Of a stretch of DNA of 64,000 nt, positions 8,875-17,131 are shown in pieces. The notes beneath the pieces are model-generated. The model was not told the DNA's origin and ran no database searches. It was given only the letters and a program-made list of their open reading frames with translations. The stretch spans positions 62,001-126,000 of the forward strand of contig NZ_JAJGZV010000008.1 in the NCBI RefSeq assembly GCF_020805785.1. Reading direction: 5' to 3'. The stretch's first letter is position 1. Each line of letters starts with the position of its first letter. The translations under genes and the position numbers were made by a program. Source of the stretch: Flavobacterium chungbukense. Lineage in GTDB: Bacteria > Bacteroidota > Bacteroidia > Flavobacteriales > Flavobacteriaceae.

Positions 8875-8901
8875 TTGTAACAAATCTAATTGTGCCTCGT
8901 C
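8875..8901 (+). promoter_or_regulatory. Candidate ECF-type promoter of the sigma/anti-sigma operon
   Basis: TTGTAACA begins at 8875 and CGTC lies at 8898-8901, with 16 bases between GTAAC and CGTC. An AAC -35 core and a CGTC -10 core are typical of ECF sigma factor promoters, and ECF factors often transcribe their own genes. The same arrangement is found upstream of the second ECF gene (63305-63331). The ATG follows 34 bases later. Confidence 0.55.
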
Positions 8902-8935
8902 TTGAATATATAAGCTAACGATTAACCATCAGACA

Positions 8936-9445
8936 ATGAACCAAGTTGTATTTATAGAATTAATAAATCCTTTTAAAGACAAAGTTTTTCGTCTGGCAAA
9001 AAGATTGCTTACAAGTACTGAAGAGGCCGAAGATGCCACTCAGGAAGTAATGGTTAAATTATGGAATAAAAAGGATAATCTGGAAAGTTACAATAGTATT
9101 GAAGCACTCGCCATGACGATGACCAAAAACTATTGTTTAGATCAGTTAAAATCTAAAAGAGCCAGTAATCTTCAAATCGTTCATAACAATTTTACAGACC
9201 GCGAGCCTCAATTAGACAAAAAGCTTGAAGATGAAAATAGTTTAGAATGGGTTGAAAAAATAATAAACGAACTGCCCGAACAAATGCAGTTATTAATTCA
9301 GCTTCGAGATGTAGAACAATATGAATTTGAGGAAATTGCAAAAATTGTCAATATGAATGAAACGGCAATACGAGTTGCACTTTCGAGAGCGAGAAAAAAA
9401 ATTAGAGAATCAATGACAAATACACACCTTTATGGAACCAAATAA
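8936..9445 (+). CDS. RNA polymerase sigma factor, ECF subfamily
   Basis: The protein is 169 residues, with region 2 (EEAEDATQEVMVKLWNKKD, about residues 30-48) and region 4 (LPEQMQLLIQLRDVEQYEFEEIAKIV followed by RVALSRARKKIRE, about 120-160). It redirects RNA polymerase to a small regulon. Its last 14 bases overlap the next gene, a single-span membrane protein, which fits a sigma/anti-sigma pair. The signal it responds to is not visible. Confidence 0.93.
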   Translation: MNQVVFIELINPFKDKVFRLAKRLLTSTEEAEDATQEVMVKLWNKKDNLESYNSIEALAMTMTKNYCLDQLKSKRASNLQIVHNNFTDREPQLDKKLEDENSLEWVEKIINELPEQMQLLIQLRDVEQYEFEEIAKIVNMNETAIRVALSRARKKIRESMTNTHLYGTK

Positions 9446-9905
9446 AATAGAAGATATATTAGAAAAATACTTTCAGGGAGAAACTTCTATTGCTGAAGAA
9501 AATCAATTAAAAGAATACTTTTCTTCGCCAAATGTTGCGCAGCATTTGGAGCAATACAAGCCAATGTTTGGCTATTTCTCTCAGGCAAAAGAACAGAAGT
9601 CGACGTATGAGATTCCACTACTCCCGAAGTCTCGGGATAAAAAACGCAACGTAGCGTGGTTATCGATTGCAGCTTCAGCTGTTGTTTTGCTCGGAATTGG
9701 AACTTACTTTTTTGTGAGCGAACAAAAAGATACAACTGCAGTAGCTTCGCAAACAGAATTAGGAACCTACCAAGATCCCGAAGAAGCGCTAAAAGCAACT
9801 CAAAAAGCTTTAGCATTATTATCCAACAATGTTAATGTAGGTATTGAAAGTGTACAGTACATTAAAGAATATGAACAATCAAAAAACAAAGTCTTTAAAC
9901 AGTAA
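9432..9905 (+). CDS. Probable single-span anti-sigma factor
   Basis: The 157 residues consist of an N-terminal cytoplasmic part (about 1-72, with the EKYFQGETSIAEE segment seen in Flavobacterium anti-sigma-like proteins), one transmembrane helix (about 73-95, NVAWLSIAASAVVLLGIGTYF) and a periplasmic tail. Overlap with the sigma gene and this topology suggest it holds the sigma factor at the membrane; no zinc-binding HxxxC motif is present. Bases 9622-9637, coding for LPKSRD, form the palindrome TCCCGAAGTCTCGGGA, identical to an intergenic repeat at 53697-53714, so a repeat seems to have become part of the juxtamembrane linker. Confidence 0.78.
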   Translation: MEPNKIEDILEKYFQGETSIAEENQLKEYFSSPNVAQHLEQYKPMFGYFSQAKEQKSTYEIPLLPKSRDKKRNVAWLSIAASAVVLLGIGTYFFVSEQKDTTAVASQTELGTYQDPEEALKATQKALALLSNNVNVGIESVQYIKEYEQSKNKVFKQ

Positions 9906-9923
9906 TTAAAAAATAAAACAATC

Positions 9924-10451
9924 ATGAAAAATTTCATCATAACTTTAGTATTCGCATTCGTTACAAACGTTTTTTATGCACAAGGTGCTTTTGACAAATT
10001 TGACGGTCTAGACGACGTAACATCTGTAATTGTAAACAAGAAAATGTTCGATTTAATGAGCAAAGTAAAAGCTGATAATCAGGACAAAGAAACACAGCAA
10101 TATATTAACCTGATTAAAAAATTAGATTACTTAAAAGTATTTACCACAAAAAATCCTAAGATCGAAGCAGACATGAAAGCTTCTGCAGACAAATACATCA
10201 AATCTGCCGGTTTAGAAGAATTAATGCGAGTAAATGATAGTGGTAAAAATGTCAAAATAATGGTAAAATCGGGCGCAAGCGACACACAAATTAAAGAATT
10301 ATTAATGTTTGTAGATGGCGCTAAAAACGACGAGACGGTTTTACTATCTTTAACTGGTAATTTTGATTTGAATGAAATTTCAGTTTTAACAGATAAAATG
10401 AATCTTCCTGGAGGTCCAGACCTAAAGAAAGCTTCTAAAGGCAAAAAATAA
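9924..10451 (+). CDS. DUF4252 domain protein, secreted
   Basis: The protein is 175 residues with a signal peptide ending at VFYAQ. The body begins FDKFDGLDDVTSVIVNKKMFDLMSKV, the usual DUF4252 opening, and has a conserved ELLMFVDG segment near residue 128. The function of the family is unknown; it commonly follows ECF sigma operons in Flavobacteriia. The stop codon is immediately followed by the ATG of a second DUF4252 gene, so the two are likely translated together. Confidence 0.82.
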   Translation: MKNFIITLVFAFVTNVFYAQGAFDKFDGLDDVTSVIVNKKMFDLMSKVKADNQDKETQQYINLIKKLDYLKVFTTKNPKIEADMKASADKYIKSAGLEELMRVNDSGKNVKIMVKSGASDTQIKELLMFVDGAKNDETVLLSLTGNFDLNEISVLTDKMNLPGGPDLKKASKGKK

Positions 10452-10991
10452 ATGAAAGCAAAAATTTTCACCTTAGCACTTATAGCTTTACTAACTTTAG
10501 GAAGCTGTAATTCTGAACCAACACTGCAAAAATATTTTGTTGAGAATTCGGAGAAAAAAGACTTTATTGCTTTGGATGTTTCTCCAAACATCCTGAATGT
10601 TGACAAAGCAAAATTATCTGCAGAACAAAACGAAGCGTTAAATTCGTTTGATAAAATGAATATTATCGCTTTTAAAGCAGATAAAAGTAATCAAGCGCAG
10701 TTTGAAACAGAAAGAACCAAAGTAAAAGCCATTTTAAAAGATCCGAAATATCAGGAATTAATGAAGTTTGGTTCTGGCAAAGATGGTGCTTCTGTAAGCT
10801 ATGTTGGAAATGACGATAATATAAAAGAGTTTGTCATTTTCGCCAACAGAAAAGAAAACGGTTTTGCAGTAGTTCGTGTTTTAGGCGAAGATATGAATCC
10901 AAACAATATTATAACTCTAATGTCTGTTTTACAGAAATCAAAAATTGATATGGAGCAATTAAAACCTTTAGAACAATTGCTTAAAAAATAA
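10452..10991 (+). CDS. DUF4252 domain lipoprotein
   Basis: The protein is 179 residues with a lipobox LGSC (Cys19), so it is membrane-anchored. The body is a diverged paralogue of the preceding protein: FVIFANRKENGFAVVRVLGEDMNPNNIITLM matches the DUF4252 C-terminal half. It starts at the base after the previous stop codon. It is the last gene of the ECF operon before a strong terminator. A role in the envelope response governed by this sigma factor is inferred from position only. Confidence 0.78.
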   Translation: MKAKIFTLALIALLTLGSCNSEPTLQKYFVENSEKKDFIALDVSPNILNVDKAKLSAEQNEALNSFDKMNIIAFKADKSNQAQFETERTKVKAILKDPKYQELMKFGSGKDGASVSYVGNDDNIKEFVIFANRKENGFAVVRVLGEDMNPNNIITLMSVLQKSKIDMEQLKPLEQLLKK

Positions 10992-11012
10992 TACATCTTA
11001 CTTTTATACGTG

Positions 11013-11046
11013 AAAAAGCTCCAATCTTTATTGGAGCTTTTTTTTT
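11013..11046 (+). terminator. Terminator of the ECF-DUF4252 operon
   Basis: The stem AAAGCTCCAA/TTGGAGCTTT is followed by a T9 tract. The same stem sequence is reused in the hairpin at 11396-11430. Confidence 0.88.
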
Positions 11047-11119
11047 GATATTTACCTTACATGAATTGTAAGATTTTTTTTGTATTTTTAAATCGCCAAT
11101 TATAAAATATTAAATAGAT

Positions 11120-11245
11120 ATGGAAAAAACATTTTATGACTTCGATACAAGCTTTTTAATATGGCAGATTATAAACATTGTCTTTTGGATTTTCGTAATT
11201 TATTTGCTTTATAAAGTTTATAAAAAGAATAGCTCAAAAAGTTAA
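11120..11245 (+). CDS. Small single-span membrane protein, 41 residues
   Basis: ATG at 11120 opens a 41-codon frame ending TAA at 11243-11245. The protein has a short polar start (MEKTFYDFDTSF), one hydrophobic helix of about 22 residues (LIWQIINIVFWIFVIYLLYKV) and a lysine-rich end, so the C-terminus should be cytoplasmic. It lies alone between two terminators. I do not recognise a family. The codon pattern and the hydrophobic/positive layout favour a real gene, but no homology can be checked here. Confidence 0.6.
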   Translation: MEKTFYDFDTSFLIWQIINIVFWIFVIYLLYKVYKKNSSKS

Positions 11246-11281
11246 TTCACTTTTTTTAAATTTCATCACACACAACATATA

Positions 11282-11360
11282 TGTAGAGACGCACCGCAGT
11301 GCGTCTTATGCGCAACAGAAATGAATATTGGACGTAGACGCACTGCAGTGCGCCTCTACA
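11282..11360. repeat. Inverted repeat with 25-bp arms (GACGCAC/GTGCGTC type)
   Basis: The arms 11282-11306 and 11336-11360 are reverse complements with two transition mismatches. Each arm itself contains the palindrome GCACTGCAGTGC or its variant GCACCGCAGTGC. The GC-rich sequence stands out from its AT-rich setting between the 41-residue gene and carB. Confidence 0.85.
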
Positions 11361-11395
11361 GATAATCGGGCTGAATTTTAAAATTGTACAAAACG

Positions 11396-11430
11396 AAAAA
11401 AGCTCCAATTTTCATTGGAGCTTTTATTTT
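11396..11430. terminator. Terminator at the end of carB (bidirectional)
   Basis: Stem AAAGCTCCAAT/ATTGGAGCTTT with T-rich flanks on both strands, placed between the 3' end of carB (minus) and the plus-strand small gene. Confidence 0.82.
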
Positions 11431-11446
11431 ATAATAGAATCTGAGA

Positions 11447-14302
11447 TTATTTACTCAAATACATTTTTCTTCTAGAATACAATTCGTAGAATTGATCGTC
11501 TTTTAAGTCATCAATAAACAAGATACTTTCTCCGGTTGATTTCATTTCTGGCCCTAACGCTTTGTTTACGTTCGGAAATTTACTGAAAGAGAAAACTGGT
11601 TGTTTGATTGCATAACCATTTAATTGCGGGTTGAAATCAAAATCAGTTACTTTATTGTGACCTAACATTACTTTTGTAGCGTAGTTTACATAAGGTTCTC
11701 CGTAAGCTTTTGCAATAAACGGAACAGTTCTAGAAGCTCTTGGGTTTGCCTCGATGATGTAAACTGTATCGTCTTTAATCGCAAACTGAATATTGATCAA
11801 ACCAACCGTTTTTAAAGCTCTTGCAATTTTATGCGTATGATCTTTAATTTGCTGCATTACGAATTCTCCTAAGTTGAAAGGAGGCAATGTTGCGTTACTA
11901 TCTCCAGAGTGAACTCCACAAGGTTCGATGTGCTCCATAATTCCGATGATGTAAACATTTCCATCAGCATCACAGATTGCATCAGCTTCTGCTTCGATTG
12001 CTCCAGCTAAATAGTGATCCAGTAATAATTTGTTTCCTGGAATTGCTTTCAACAAATCGATAACGTGCTCTTCAAGCTCTTTTTTGTTGATTACAATTTT
12101 CATTCCCTGACCTCCTAATACATAAGAAGGACGAATTAAAAGTGGAAAATCTAAAGTATCTGCTAATTTTGAAGCTTCATCAGCCGTTTCAGCGATTCCG
12201 AATCTTGGGAAAGGAATGTTTAATTCCGTCAACAAGTCTGAGAATCTTCCTCTATCTTCTGCCAAGTCAAGCGCATCAAAACTAGTTCCGATGATTTTTA
12301 CACCGTATTTAGATAATTTGTCGGCTAATTTAAGAGCTGTTTGACCTCCCAACTGAACGATTACACCTTCTGGTTTTTCGTGTTGAATGATGTCATAAAT
12401 ATGCTCCCAGAAAACTGGTTCGAAGTATAATTTATCTGCTGTATCAAAGTCTGTAGAAACCGTTTCAGGATTACAGTTAATCATAATTGTTTCGTAACCG
12501 CATTCTTTAGCAGCTAAAACTCCGTGTACACAAGAGTAATCAAATTCGATTCCTTGTCCAATTCTGTTTGGTCCAGAACCTAAAACGATAACTTTCTTTC
12601 TATCTGTAACAACACTTTCATTATCTACATAACGTTCTCCGTTTGCTTTTTCAATTTCCGCTTCAAAAGTAGAGTAGTAATAAGGTGTTTTTGCTTTAAA
12701 CTCAGCCGCACAGGTATCAACCAATTTAAATACACGGTTGATTTTTTGATCCATACGTAAAGTGTGCACTTCACTTTCCAAACAACTCATCATATGCGCT
12801 AATTGTCTGTCTGCAAAACCTTTTTGTTTCGCTTCAAGCAATAATTCTTTCGGAAGATTTGAAACTTTATAGTTTGAAATTTCTTTCTCTAAAGTATAAA
12901 GCTCTTCATATTGCTTTAAGAACCACATGTCGATTCTTGTAATTTCGTGAATTGTGCTCAACGGAATTCCCATTGCGATTGCATCGTAGATTACAAAAAC
13001 ACGATCCCAGCTTGCGAAAGTCAGTTTCTCAATAATCTGTTCGTAATCATTGTATCCTTTTCCGTCAGCACCTAAACCGTTTCTCTTAATTTCTAGAGAT
13101 TGTGTTGCTTTATGAAGCGCTTCTTGAAAAGAACGTCCGATTCCCATAACCTCACCTACAGATTTCATCTGAAGACCTAAAGTTCTGTCAGATCCTTCAA
13201 ATTTATCAAAGTTCCAACGTGGTATTTTTACGATAACATAATCTAAAGTAGGTTCGAAAAGAGCCGAAGTAGATTTTGTAATTTGATTTTGTAATTCATC
13301 TAAGTTGTATCCTAAAGCTAGTTTAGAAGCGATCTTAGCAATTGGATATCCAGTTGCTTTTGATGCCAAAGCAGAAGAACGAGATACACGAGGATTAATC
13401 TCGATTGCTACGATATCTTCTTTTTCGTCTGGCGAAACTGCGAATTGTACGTTACATCCTCCAGCAAAATTTCCGATACTTCTCATCATTAAGATAGCGT
13501 AGTCACGTAATTTTTGGAAAGTAGTATCAGATAAAGTCATTGCCGGTGCAACTGTAATCGAATCTCCAGTGTGGATTCCCATTGGATCCATGTTTTCGAT
13601 AGAACAGATAATTACAACGTTATCATTTTTATCTCTTAAAAGTTCCAACTCGTATTCTTTCCATCCCATTAAAGCTTTATCTATTAAAACTTCGTGAATT
13701 GGAGAAGCTTCTAGTCCGCGAGTTAAAAGCTCATCAAAATCTTCTTTTTTGTAAACCACTGCAGCTCCAGTTCCTCCAAGTGTAAACGAAGGACGAATTA
13801 CAAGCGGGAAACCAAATTCTTGTGCAATTTCTTTTCCTTCTAAGTAAGAAGTAGCCGTTTTTGCAGGTGCAGTTGGCACATTTATTCTTTCTAAAAGCTG
13901 CTTAAACTGCTCTCTATCTTCAGTAATATTAATTGCATTAACGTCAACACCGATTAATCTTACTCCGAAATCTTGCCAGATTCCTTTTTCTTCAGCTTCC
14001 AAACACAAGTTTAAAGCAGTCTGACCTCCCATTGTTGGTAAAACCGCATCAATTTGTGGATGTTCCTTAAGAATTTCAATAATCGATTTTGTAGTTAAAG
14101 GTTTCAAATAAATATGATCGGCCATAGATGGGTCGGTCATAATAGTCGCTGGATTGGAGTTAATCAAGATAACCTCAATTCCTTCTTCGCGAATAGAACG
14201 AGCAGATTGAGATCCTGCATAGTCAAATTCGCAAGCTTGGCCAATAACGATAGGTCCTGAACCTATAATTAAAACTGATTTTATTGATGTGTCTTTAGGC
14301 AT
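11447..14302 (-). CDS. carB: Carbamoyl-phosphate synthase large subunit, without allosteric domain
   Basis: It makes carbamoyl phosphate from bicarbonate, ammonia (supplied by CarA) and 2 ATP, for pyrimidines and arginine. It has the duplicated ATP-grasp layout: first half about residues 1-400 (VLIIGSGPIVIGQACEFDYA), a central oligomerisation part, and second half about 555-935 (VIVLGSGPNRIGQGIEFDYS). The protein is 951 residues and ends shortly after LGPEMKSTGE, whereas the E. coli enzyme (1073 residues) continues with an MGS-like domain binding ornithine, IMP and UMP. So the regulatory domain is absent; the ending is clean with a terminator, so this looks natural rather than truncated. carA is not adjacent. 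Confidence 0.95.
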   Translation of the reverse strand: MPKDTSIKSVLIIGSGPIVIGQACEFDYAGSQSARSIREEGIEVILINSNPATIMTDPSMADHIYLKPLTTKSIIEILKEHPQIDAVLPTMGGQTALNLCLEAEEKGIWQDFGVRLIGVDVNAINITEDREQFKQLLERINVPTAPAKTATSYLEGKEIAQEFGFPLVIRPSFTLGGTGAAVVYKKEDFDELLTRGLEASPIHEVLIDKALMGWKEYELELLRDKNDNVVIICSIENMDPMGIHTGDSITVAPAMTLSDTTFQKLRDYAILMMRSIGNFAGGCNVQFAVSPDEKEDIVAIEINPRVSRSSALASKATGYPIAKIASKLALGYNLDELQNQITKSTSALFEPTLDYVIVKIPRWNFDKFEGSDRTLGLQMKSVGEVMGIGRSFQEALHKATQSLEIKRNGLGADGKGYNDYEQIIEKLTFASWDRVFVIYDAIAMGIPLSTIHEITRIDMWFLKQYEELYTLEKEISNYKVSNLPKELLLEAKQKGFADRQLAHMMSCLESEVHTLRMDQKINRVFKLVDTCAAEFKAKTPYYYSTFEAEIEKANGERYVDNESVVTDRKKVIVLGSGPNRIGQGIEFDYSCVHGVLAAKECGYETIMINCNPETVSTDFDTADKLYFEPVFWEHIYDIIQHEKPEGVIVQLGGQTALKLADKLSKYGVKIIGTSFDALDLAEDRGRFSDLLTELNIPFPRFGIAETADEASKLADTLDFPLLIRPSYVLGGQGMKIVINKKELEEHVIDLLKAIPGNKLLLDHYLAGAIEAEADAICDADGNVYIIGIMEHIEPCGVHSGDSNATLPPFNLGEFVMQQIKDHTHKIARALKTVGLINIQFAIKDDTVYIIEANPRASRTVPFIAKAYGEPYVNYATKVMLGHNKVTDFDFNPQLNGYAIKQPVFSFSKFPNVNKALGPEMKSTGESILFIDDLKDDQFYELYSRRKMYLSK

Positions 14303-14395
14303 TTTATATGTATTGTGTAGTTATTTAAGATTTTAAAAAACTGTTCTAGTGTGCTATAAACTAGAAAGTTGAGAAAATTTTTACCGACAAGGTAT

Positions 14396-14429
14396 AAAAA
14401 AAGGCGATACTAAAAAAGTAATCGCCTTA
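14396..14429 (-). terminator. Terminator of rpmH
   Basis: Read on the minus strand, the stem AAGGCGATTAC/GTATCGCCTT is followed by a T7 tract. It separates rpmH from carB. Confidence 0.75.
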
Positions 14430-14447
14430 TGTATGTTTATACAAACA

Positions 14448-14609
14448 TTATTTTTTGTGTCTAGGTTCGCTAGAAACAGTTAATTTATGTCTTCCTTTTG
14501 CTCTTCTACGCGCTAGAACTTTTCTTCCATTCGCAGAAGCCATTCTGTCCATAAATCCGTGCTTATTTCTTCTTTTTCTTTTCGATGGTTGAAATGTTCT
14601 TTTGCTCAT
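14448..14609 (-). CDS. rpmH: 50S ribosomal protein L34
   Basis: The 53-residue protein starts MSKRTFQPSKRKRRNKHGF and contains NGRKVLARRRAKGRHKLTV, the L34 signature. It ends with a short extension (SSEPRHKK) as seen in Bacteroidota. A well-formed promoter precedes it at 14684-14713. The usual neighbours rnpA and dnaA are not here. Confidence 0.97.
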   Translation of the reverse strand: MSKRTFQPSKRKRRNKHGFMDRMASANGRKVLARRRAKGRHKLTVSSEPRHKK

Positions 14610-14683
14610 TGCTTTGTATCTTTAAAAATGGTATCTAATTAACTCTTTCTTGGTTTTGAATATCGTTGCTCAAAAACCGAGTG

Positions 14684-14713
14684 CAAATATACAAAGACTT
14701 TTTTTTCTGGCAA
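14684..14713 (-). promoter_or_regulatory. Promoter of rpmH
   Basis: On the minus strand, TTG (14713-14711) is followed after 20 bases by TATATTTG (14691-14684), an exact match to the TAnnTTTG box. Confidence 0.75.
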
Positions 14714-14777
14714 GCACTTTAATAAAAATATTTTTAATTCATTTTACTATATTTGCAATCACAAATTTACATTAATT

Positions 14778-15293
14778 ATGTTTCACAAAAATATTAAACT
14801 AATTTTAGCCGGACTTCTTGTAGTTGCTGGCATTTGGCAATTTACAGAAAGTAATATCGGAAATGGTATTTTCCTTATTTTACTTACTGCTATTCCAATT
14901 TTTCTTTACTTTAAAAACGAATTTATCCTTTTAGCTTTCCTAAAATTAAGAAAACAAGACTTTGAAGGCGCTAAAAAATGGTTATCATATATTAAAAATC
15001 CAGAAGGAGCATTAGTTAGAAAACAACAAGGTTACCTAAATTACTTACAAGGCATCATGTTATCTCAGACTAACATCAACCAAGCTGAGAAACATTTCAA
15101 AAAAGCTATCGAACTTGGACTATCAATGGATATGGATTTAGCTGTAGCTAAATTAAACCTTGCAGGAGTTGCAATGTCACGCAGAAGAAAACTGGAAGCG
15201 ACTAATTTACTTAATGAAGCTAAGAAATTAGACAAGCAAGGAATGCTGAAAGAGCAAATCACGATGATGAAAGAACAAATGAAAAAAATCTAA
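14778..15293 (+). CDS. Membrane-anchored TPR-like protein
   Basis: The protein is 171 residues. Two N-terminal hydrophobic helices (about 7-22 and 29-55) are followed by helical repeats of TPR type (about 55-165): QQGYLNYLQGIMLSQTNINQAEKHFKKAIELGL is the clearest unit. A role in protein-protein contacts at the inner face of the membrane is an inference; no specific function is known to me. A TATATTTG box at 14748-14755 is the probable -7 element, without a clear TTG upstream. It is monocistronic with its own terminator. Confidence 0.75.
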   Translation: MFHKNIKLILAGLLVVAGIWQFTESNIGNGIFLILLTAIPIFLYFKNEFILLAFLKLRKQDFEGAKKWLSYIKNPEGALVRKQQGYLNYLQGIMLSQTNINQAEKHFKKAIELGLSMDMDLAVAKLNLAGVAMSRRRKLEATNLLNEAKKLDKQGMLKEQITMMKEQMKKI

Positions 15294-15314
15294 CGATTTT
15301 AATTTTCAATTTTT

Positions 15315-15350
15315 AAAATCCCAAATTCCAAAAGAGTTTGGGATTTTTTT
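15315..15350 (+). terminator. Terminator after the TPR gene
   Basis: Stem AAATCCCAAA/TTTGGGATTT followed by a T7 tract. Confidence 0.82.
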
Positions 15351-15398
15351 ATTTTAGATTGTTGAGTTTAGATTTTAGATTTTGCTCATTTTATGTCT

Positions 15399-15479
15399 TC
15401 CTGACCGAAGTCGAAGGAGACGCAAAGTAAAGAAAACACTGAATGGATTTAGCCTGTGATCCTTCGACTTCGCTCAGGA
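15399..15479. repeat. Inverted repeat of the CTGAGCGAAGTCGAAGG type
   Basis: The arms 15399-15418 and 15460-15479 are 20-base inverted repeats with one mismatch. The inner flanks are ACGCAAAGTAAAG on the left and, beyond the right arm, ACTTTGTGGTTACTTTGTG, which resemble the 8-base CAAAG units seen around 51800-52000. Confidence 0.75.
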
Positions 15480-15514
15480 GGAAAAAACTTTGTGGTTACT
15501 TTGTGTAAATCTAT

Positions 15515-16015
15515 TTATTTTAGAGAATCTTTCTTACGGGGCACAAATTTCACTTCAGAAATAACCATTTTATTAATTTCTTTTAAATCTATTTTCTTAT
15601 TTGTTTTGGTAAATTCATGACTATTCTTAATGTTATCTAATGATTTACCAAAAAGTCTAAATAAAATTGGCCCATTGTGTCCGTGGATTTTAAGCTTTTT
15701 TAATTGATTTTTATTTTTCAGCACGAAAGCATTTGTTTCTCCGTCATCAACTTGACTTTCATAAGCTTCAATTTCAGGAAAAGTTATAGTATCAAGCATA
15801 CTTTGAATCCTTTCTTTCTCATTTTTGTTTAAAATCGTAAAAGACGTTTGTTCTTTAAATCCATAATTATCGACACAATAGACTGTATCAGAAGAATTAA
15901 ACTTCAAATAATAAGATTCATGGATGTTCCATTTAAAAAAAGTAAAATCATAATCTTTCTTCGGAGATTTACATCCGACTAAAATTAACATCAAAGCTAT
16001 TATACTGATTCTCAT
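15515..16015 (-). CDS. Lipoprotein of unknown function
   Basis: The protein is 166 residues; signal peptide with lipobox LVGC (Cys15), then a lysine-rich KSPKK. The rest is mixed and soluble, with no motif that I can name; it contains LKKLKIHGHNGPILFRLFG near residue 110. The last gene before it on this strand is the hydrolase at 16184-16840, 168 bases upstream, with a repeat remnant in between, so an operon is not certain. Confidence 0.65.
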   Translation of the reverse strand: MRISIIALMLILVGCKSPKKDYDFTFFKWNIHESYYLKFNSSDTVYCVDNYGFKEQTSFTILNKNEKERIQSMLDTITFPEIEAYESQVDDGETNAFVLKNKNQLKKLKIHGHNGPILFRLFGKSLDNIKNSHEFTKTNKKIDLKEINKMVISEVKFVPRKKDSLK

Positions 16016-16053
16016 ATTTTTTTTTCGAATTACTTTGTGGAGTTACTTGCGAA

Positions 16054-16080
16054 GATTTCTCCCTACGGTCGAAATGACAA
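16054..16080. repeat. Single-arm remnant of the GAGAAATC/GTCGAAATGACA palindromic element
   Basis: GATTTCTCCCTACGGTCGAAATGACA corresponds to one arm of the elements at 2641-2748 and 51864-51966, with a diverged centre and no matching second arm nearby. Confidence 0.6.
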
Positions 16081-16183
16081 GATTGCATGCAAATTTTAAA
16101 TACATCTTTGTCAAGGTTTAAAACTTTGACAAAGATTACAAATCCTCTAAGTATTGGAATTTGGAATTTTTAAAATTGGAATT

Positions 16184-16840
16184 TCACTCAAGTATAATAG
16201 AAGGCAGATTCTCATTCAGCCATTTGTATTTATTCAAAATCATGATATGTGAACCTCCTTTTACAATAATACATTTATCGATGTATTTAATTGGAAAAAC
16301 ATCATCTTTATCTCCGTGAATATGAACTACATTTTCGTCGATTTTATCTCTTTCCCACAGAATTACACTTTCTACGGCCCATTGTAAATATCCTAAATCG
16401 CGAACGGATAAAAATTTCTCATATAATTTAATTCGTTTGTTGACTTTCTCTCCAAATGAAAATTTAGCCAATTTCTCCACATTTAAAATCAGCTGCATCG
16501 GAATTAATTTATAAGCTTTTGTTTTCTTCCCTATTTTCATTCTTCTTGGGAATTCCAAATTACTTTTAACACTTGAAATTACAATTACTTTTCGTGTTTT
16601 TATATGTTTGGAAATTTCCTGCACCAGAATTCCACCAAAAGAAACGCCAATTAAAACTGGATTTTCATCTTTTATTTTTTCACTAATTCGAAAGGCATAA
16701 TCAGATAAGGATTCTTTTTGTTTTGGGATTTCCCATTCTAAAAGATGCGTTTCAAAAATTGTTTCATCCAATTTTATTCTTTCAAAAATAGATGAACTTG
16801 CTGCCAGACCTGGCATAAAATAAACTGGAATTTTACTCAT
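16184..16840 (-). CDS. Alpha/beta hydrolase
   Basis: The protein is 218 residues from the ATG at 16840 (a TTG nine bases upstream is in frame but less likely). It has the alpha/beta-hydrolase fold with a nucleophile elbow GVSFGG (Ser about residue 70), an acid in HGDKDDVFP and a C-terminal His in KGGSHIMIL. The opening VYFMPGLAASSSIFERI is the oxyanion region. There is no signal peptide, so it is cytoplasmic. The substrate is unknown. Confidence 0.82.
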   Translation of the reverse strand: MSKIPVYFMPGLAASSSIFERIKLDETIFETHLLEWEIPKQKESLSDYAFRISEKIKDENPVLIGVSFGGILVQEISKHIKTRKVIVISSVKSNLEFPRRMKIGKKTKAYKLIPMQLILNVEKLAKFSFGEKVNKRIKLYEKFLSVRDLGYLQWAVESVILWERDKIDENVVHIHGDKDDVFPIKYIDKCIIVKGGSHIMILNKYKWLNENLPSIILE

Positions 16841-17131
16841 AATATTCAAATGAAATTACCATTGCGATATTTATTTAAAAAAATAAAGTTACTTTTTTTA
16901 ACCTCATGATAATCAAATTTCAGACCGAATTATTACACCAAATCAAAAAAAATCAAATCAGAAACAATTGCTTAAAGTTTATAGCTGCAAAAAATAATTC
17001 AATATTGAAAATCAAATGATTACCTTTGTATTTCGGGATTTTTCTGTTTTTAAAATGTTATAAAGAATTTTCTTTCAGAATCATTTCGTTTCCCAAATTC
17101 ACTATTCACCCAATGTTCTAACAAATAAATT

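Noticed and set aside
9487..9816. 109-codon frame antisense to the anti-sigma gene
   Set aside because: It is entirely opposite to a gene with clear domain structure and operon context, and its translation shows no recognisable features.
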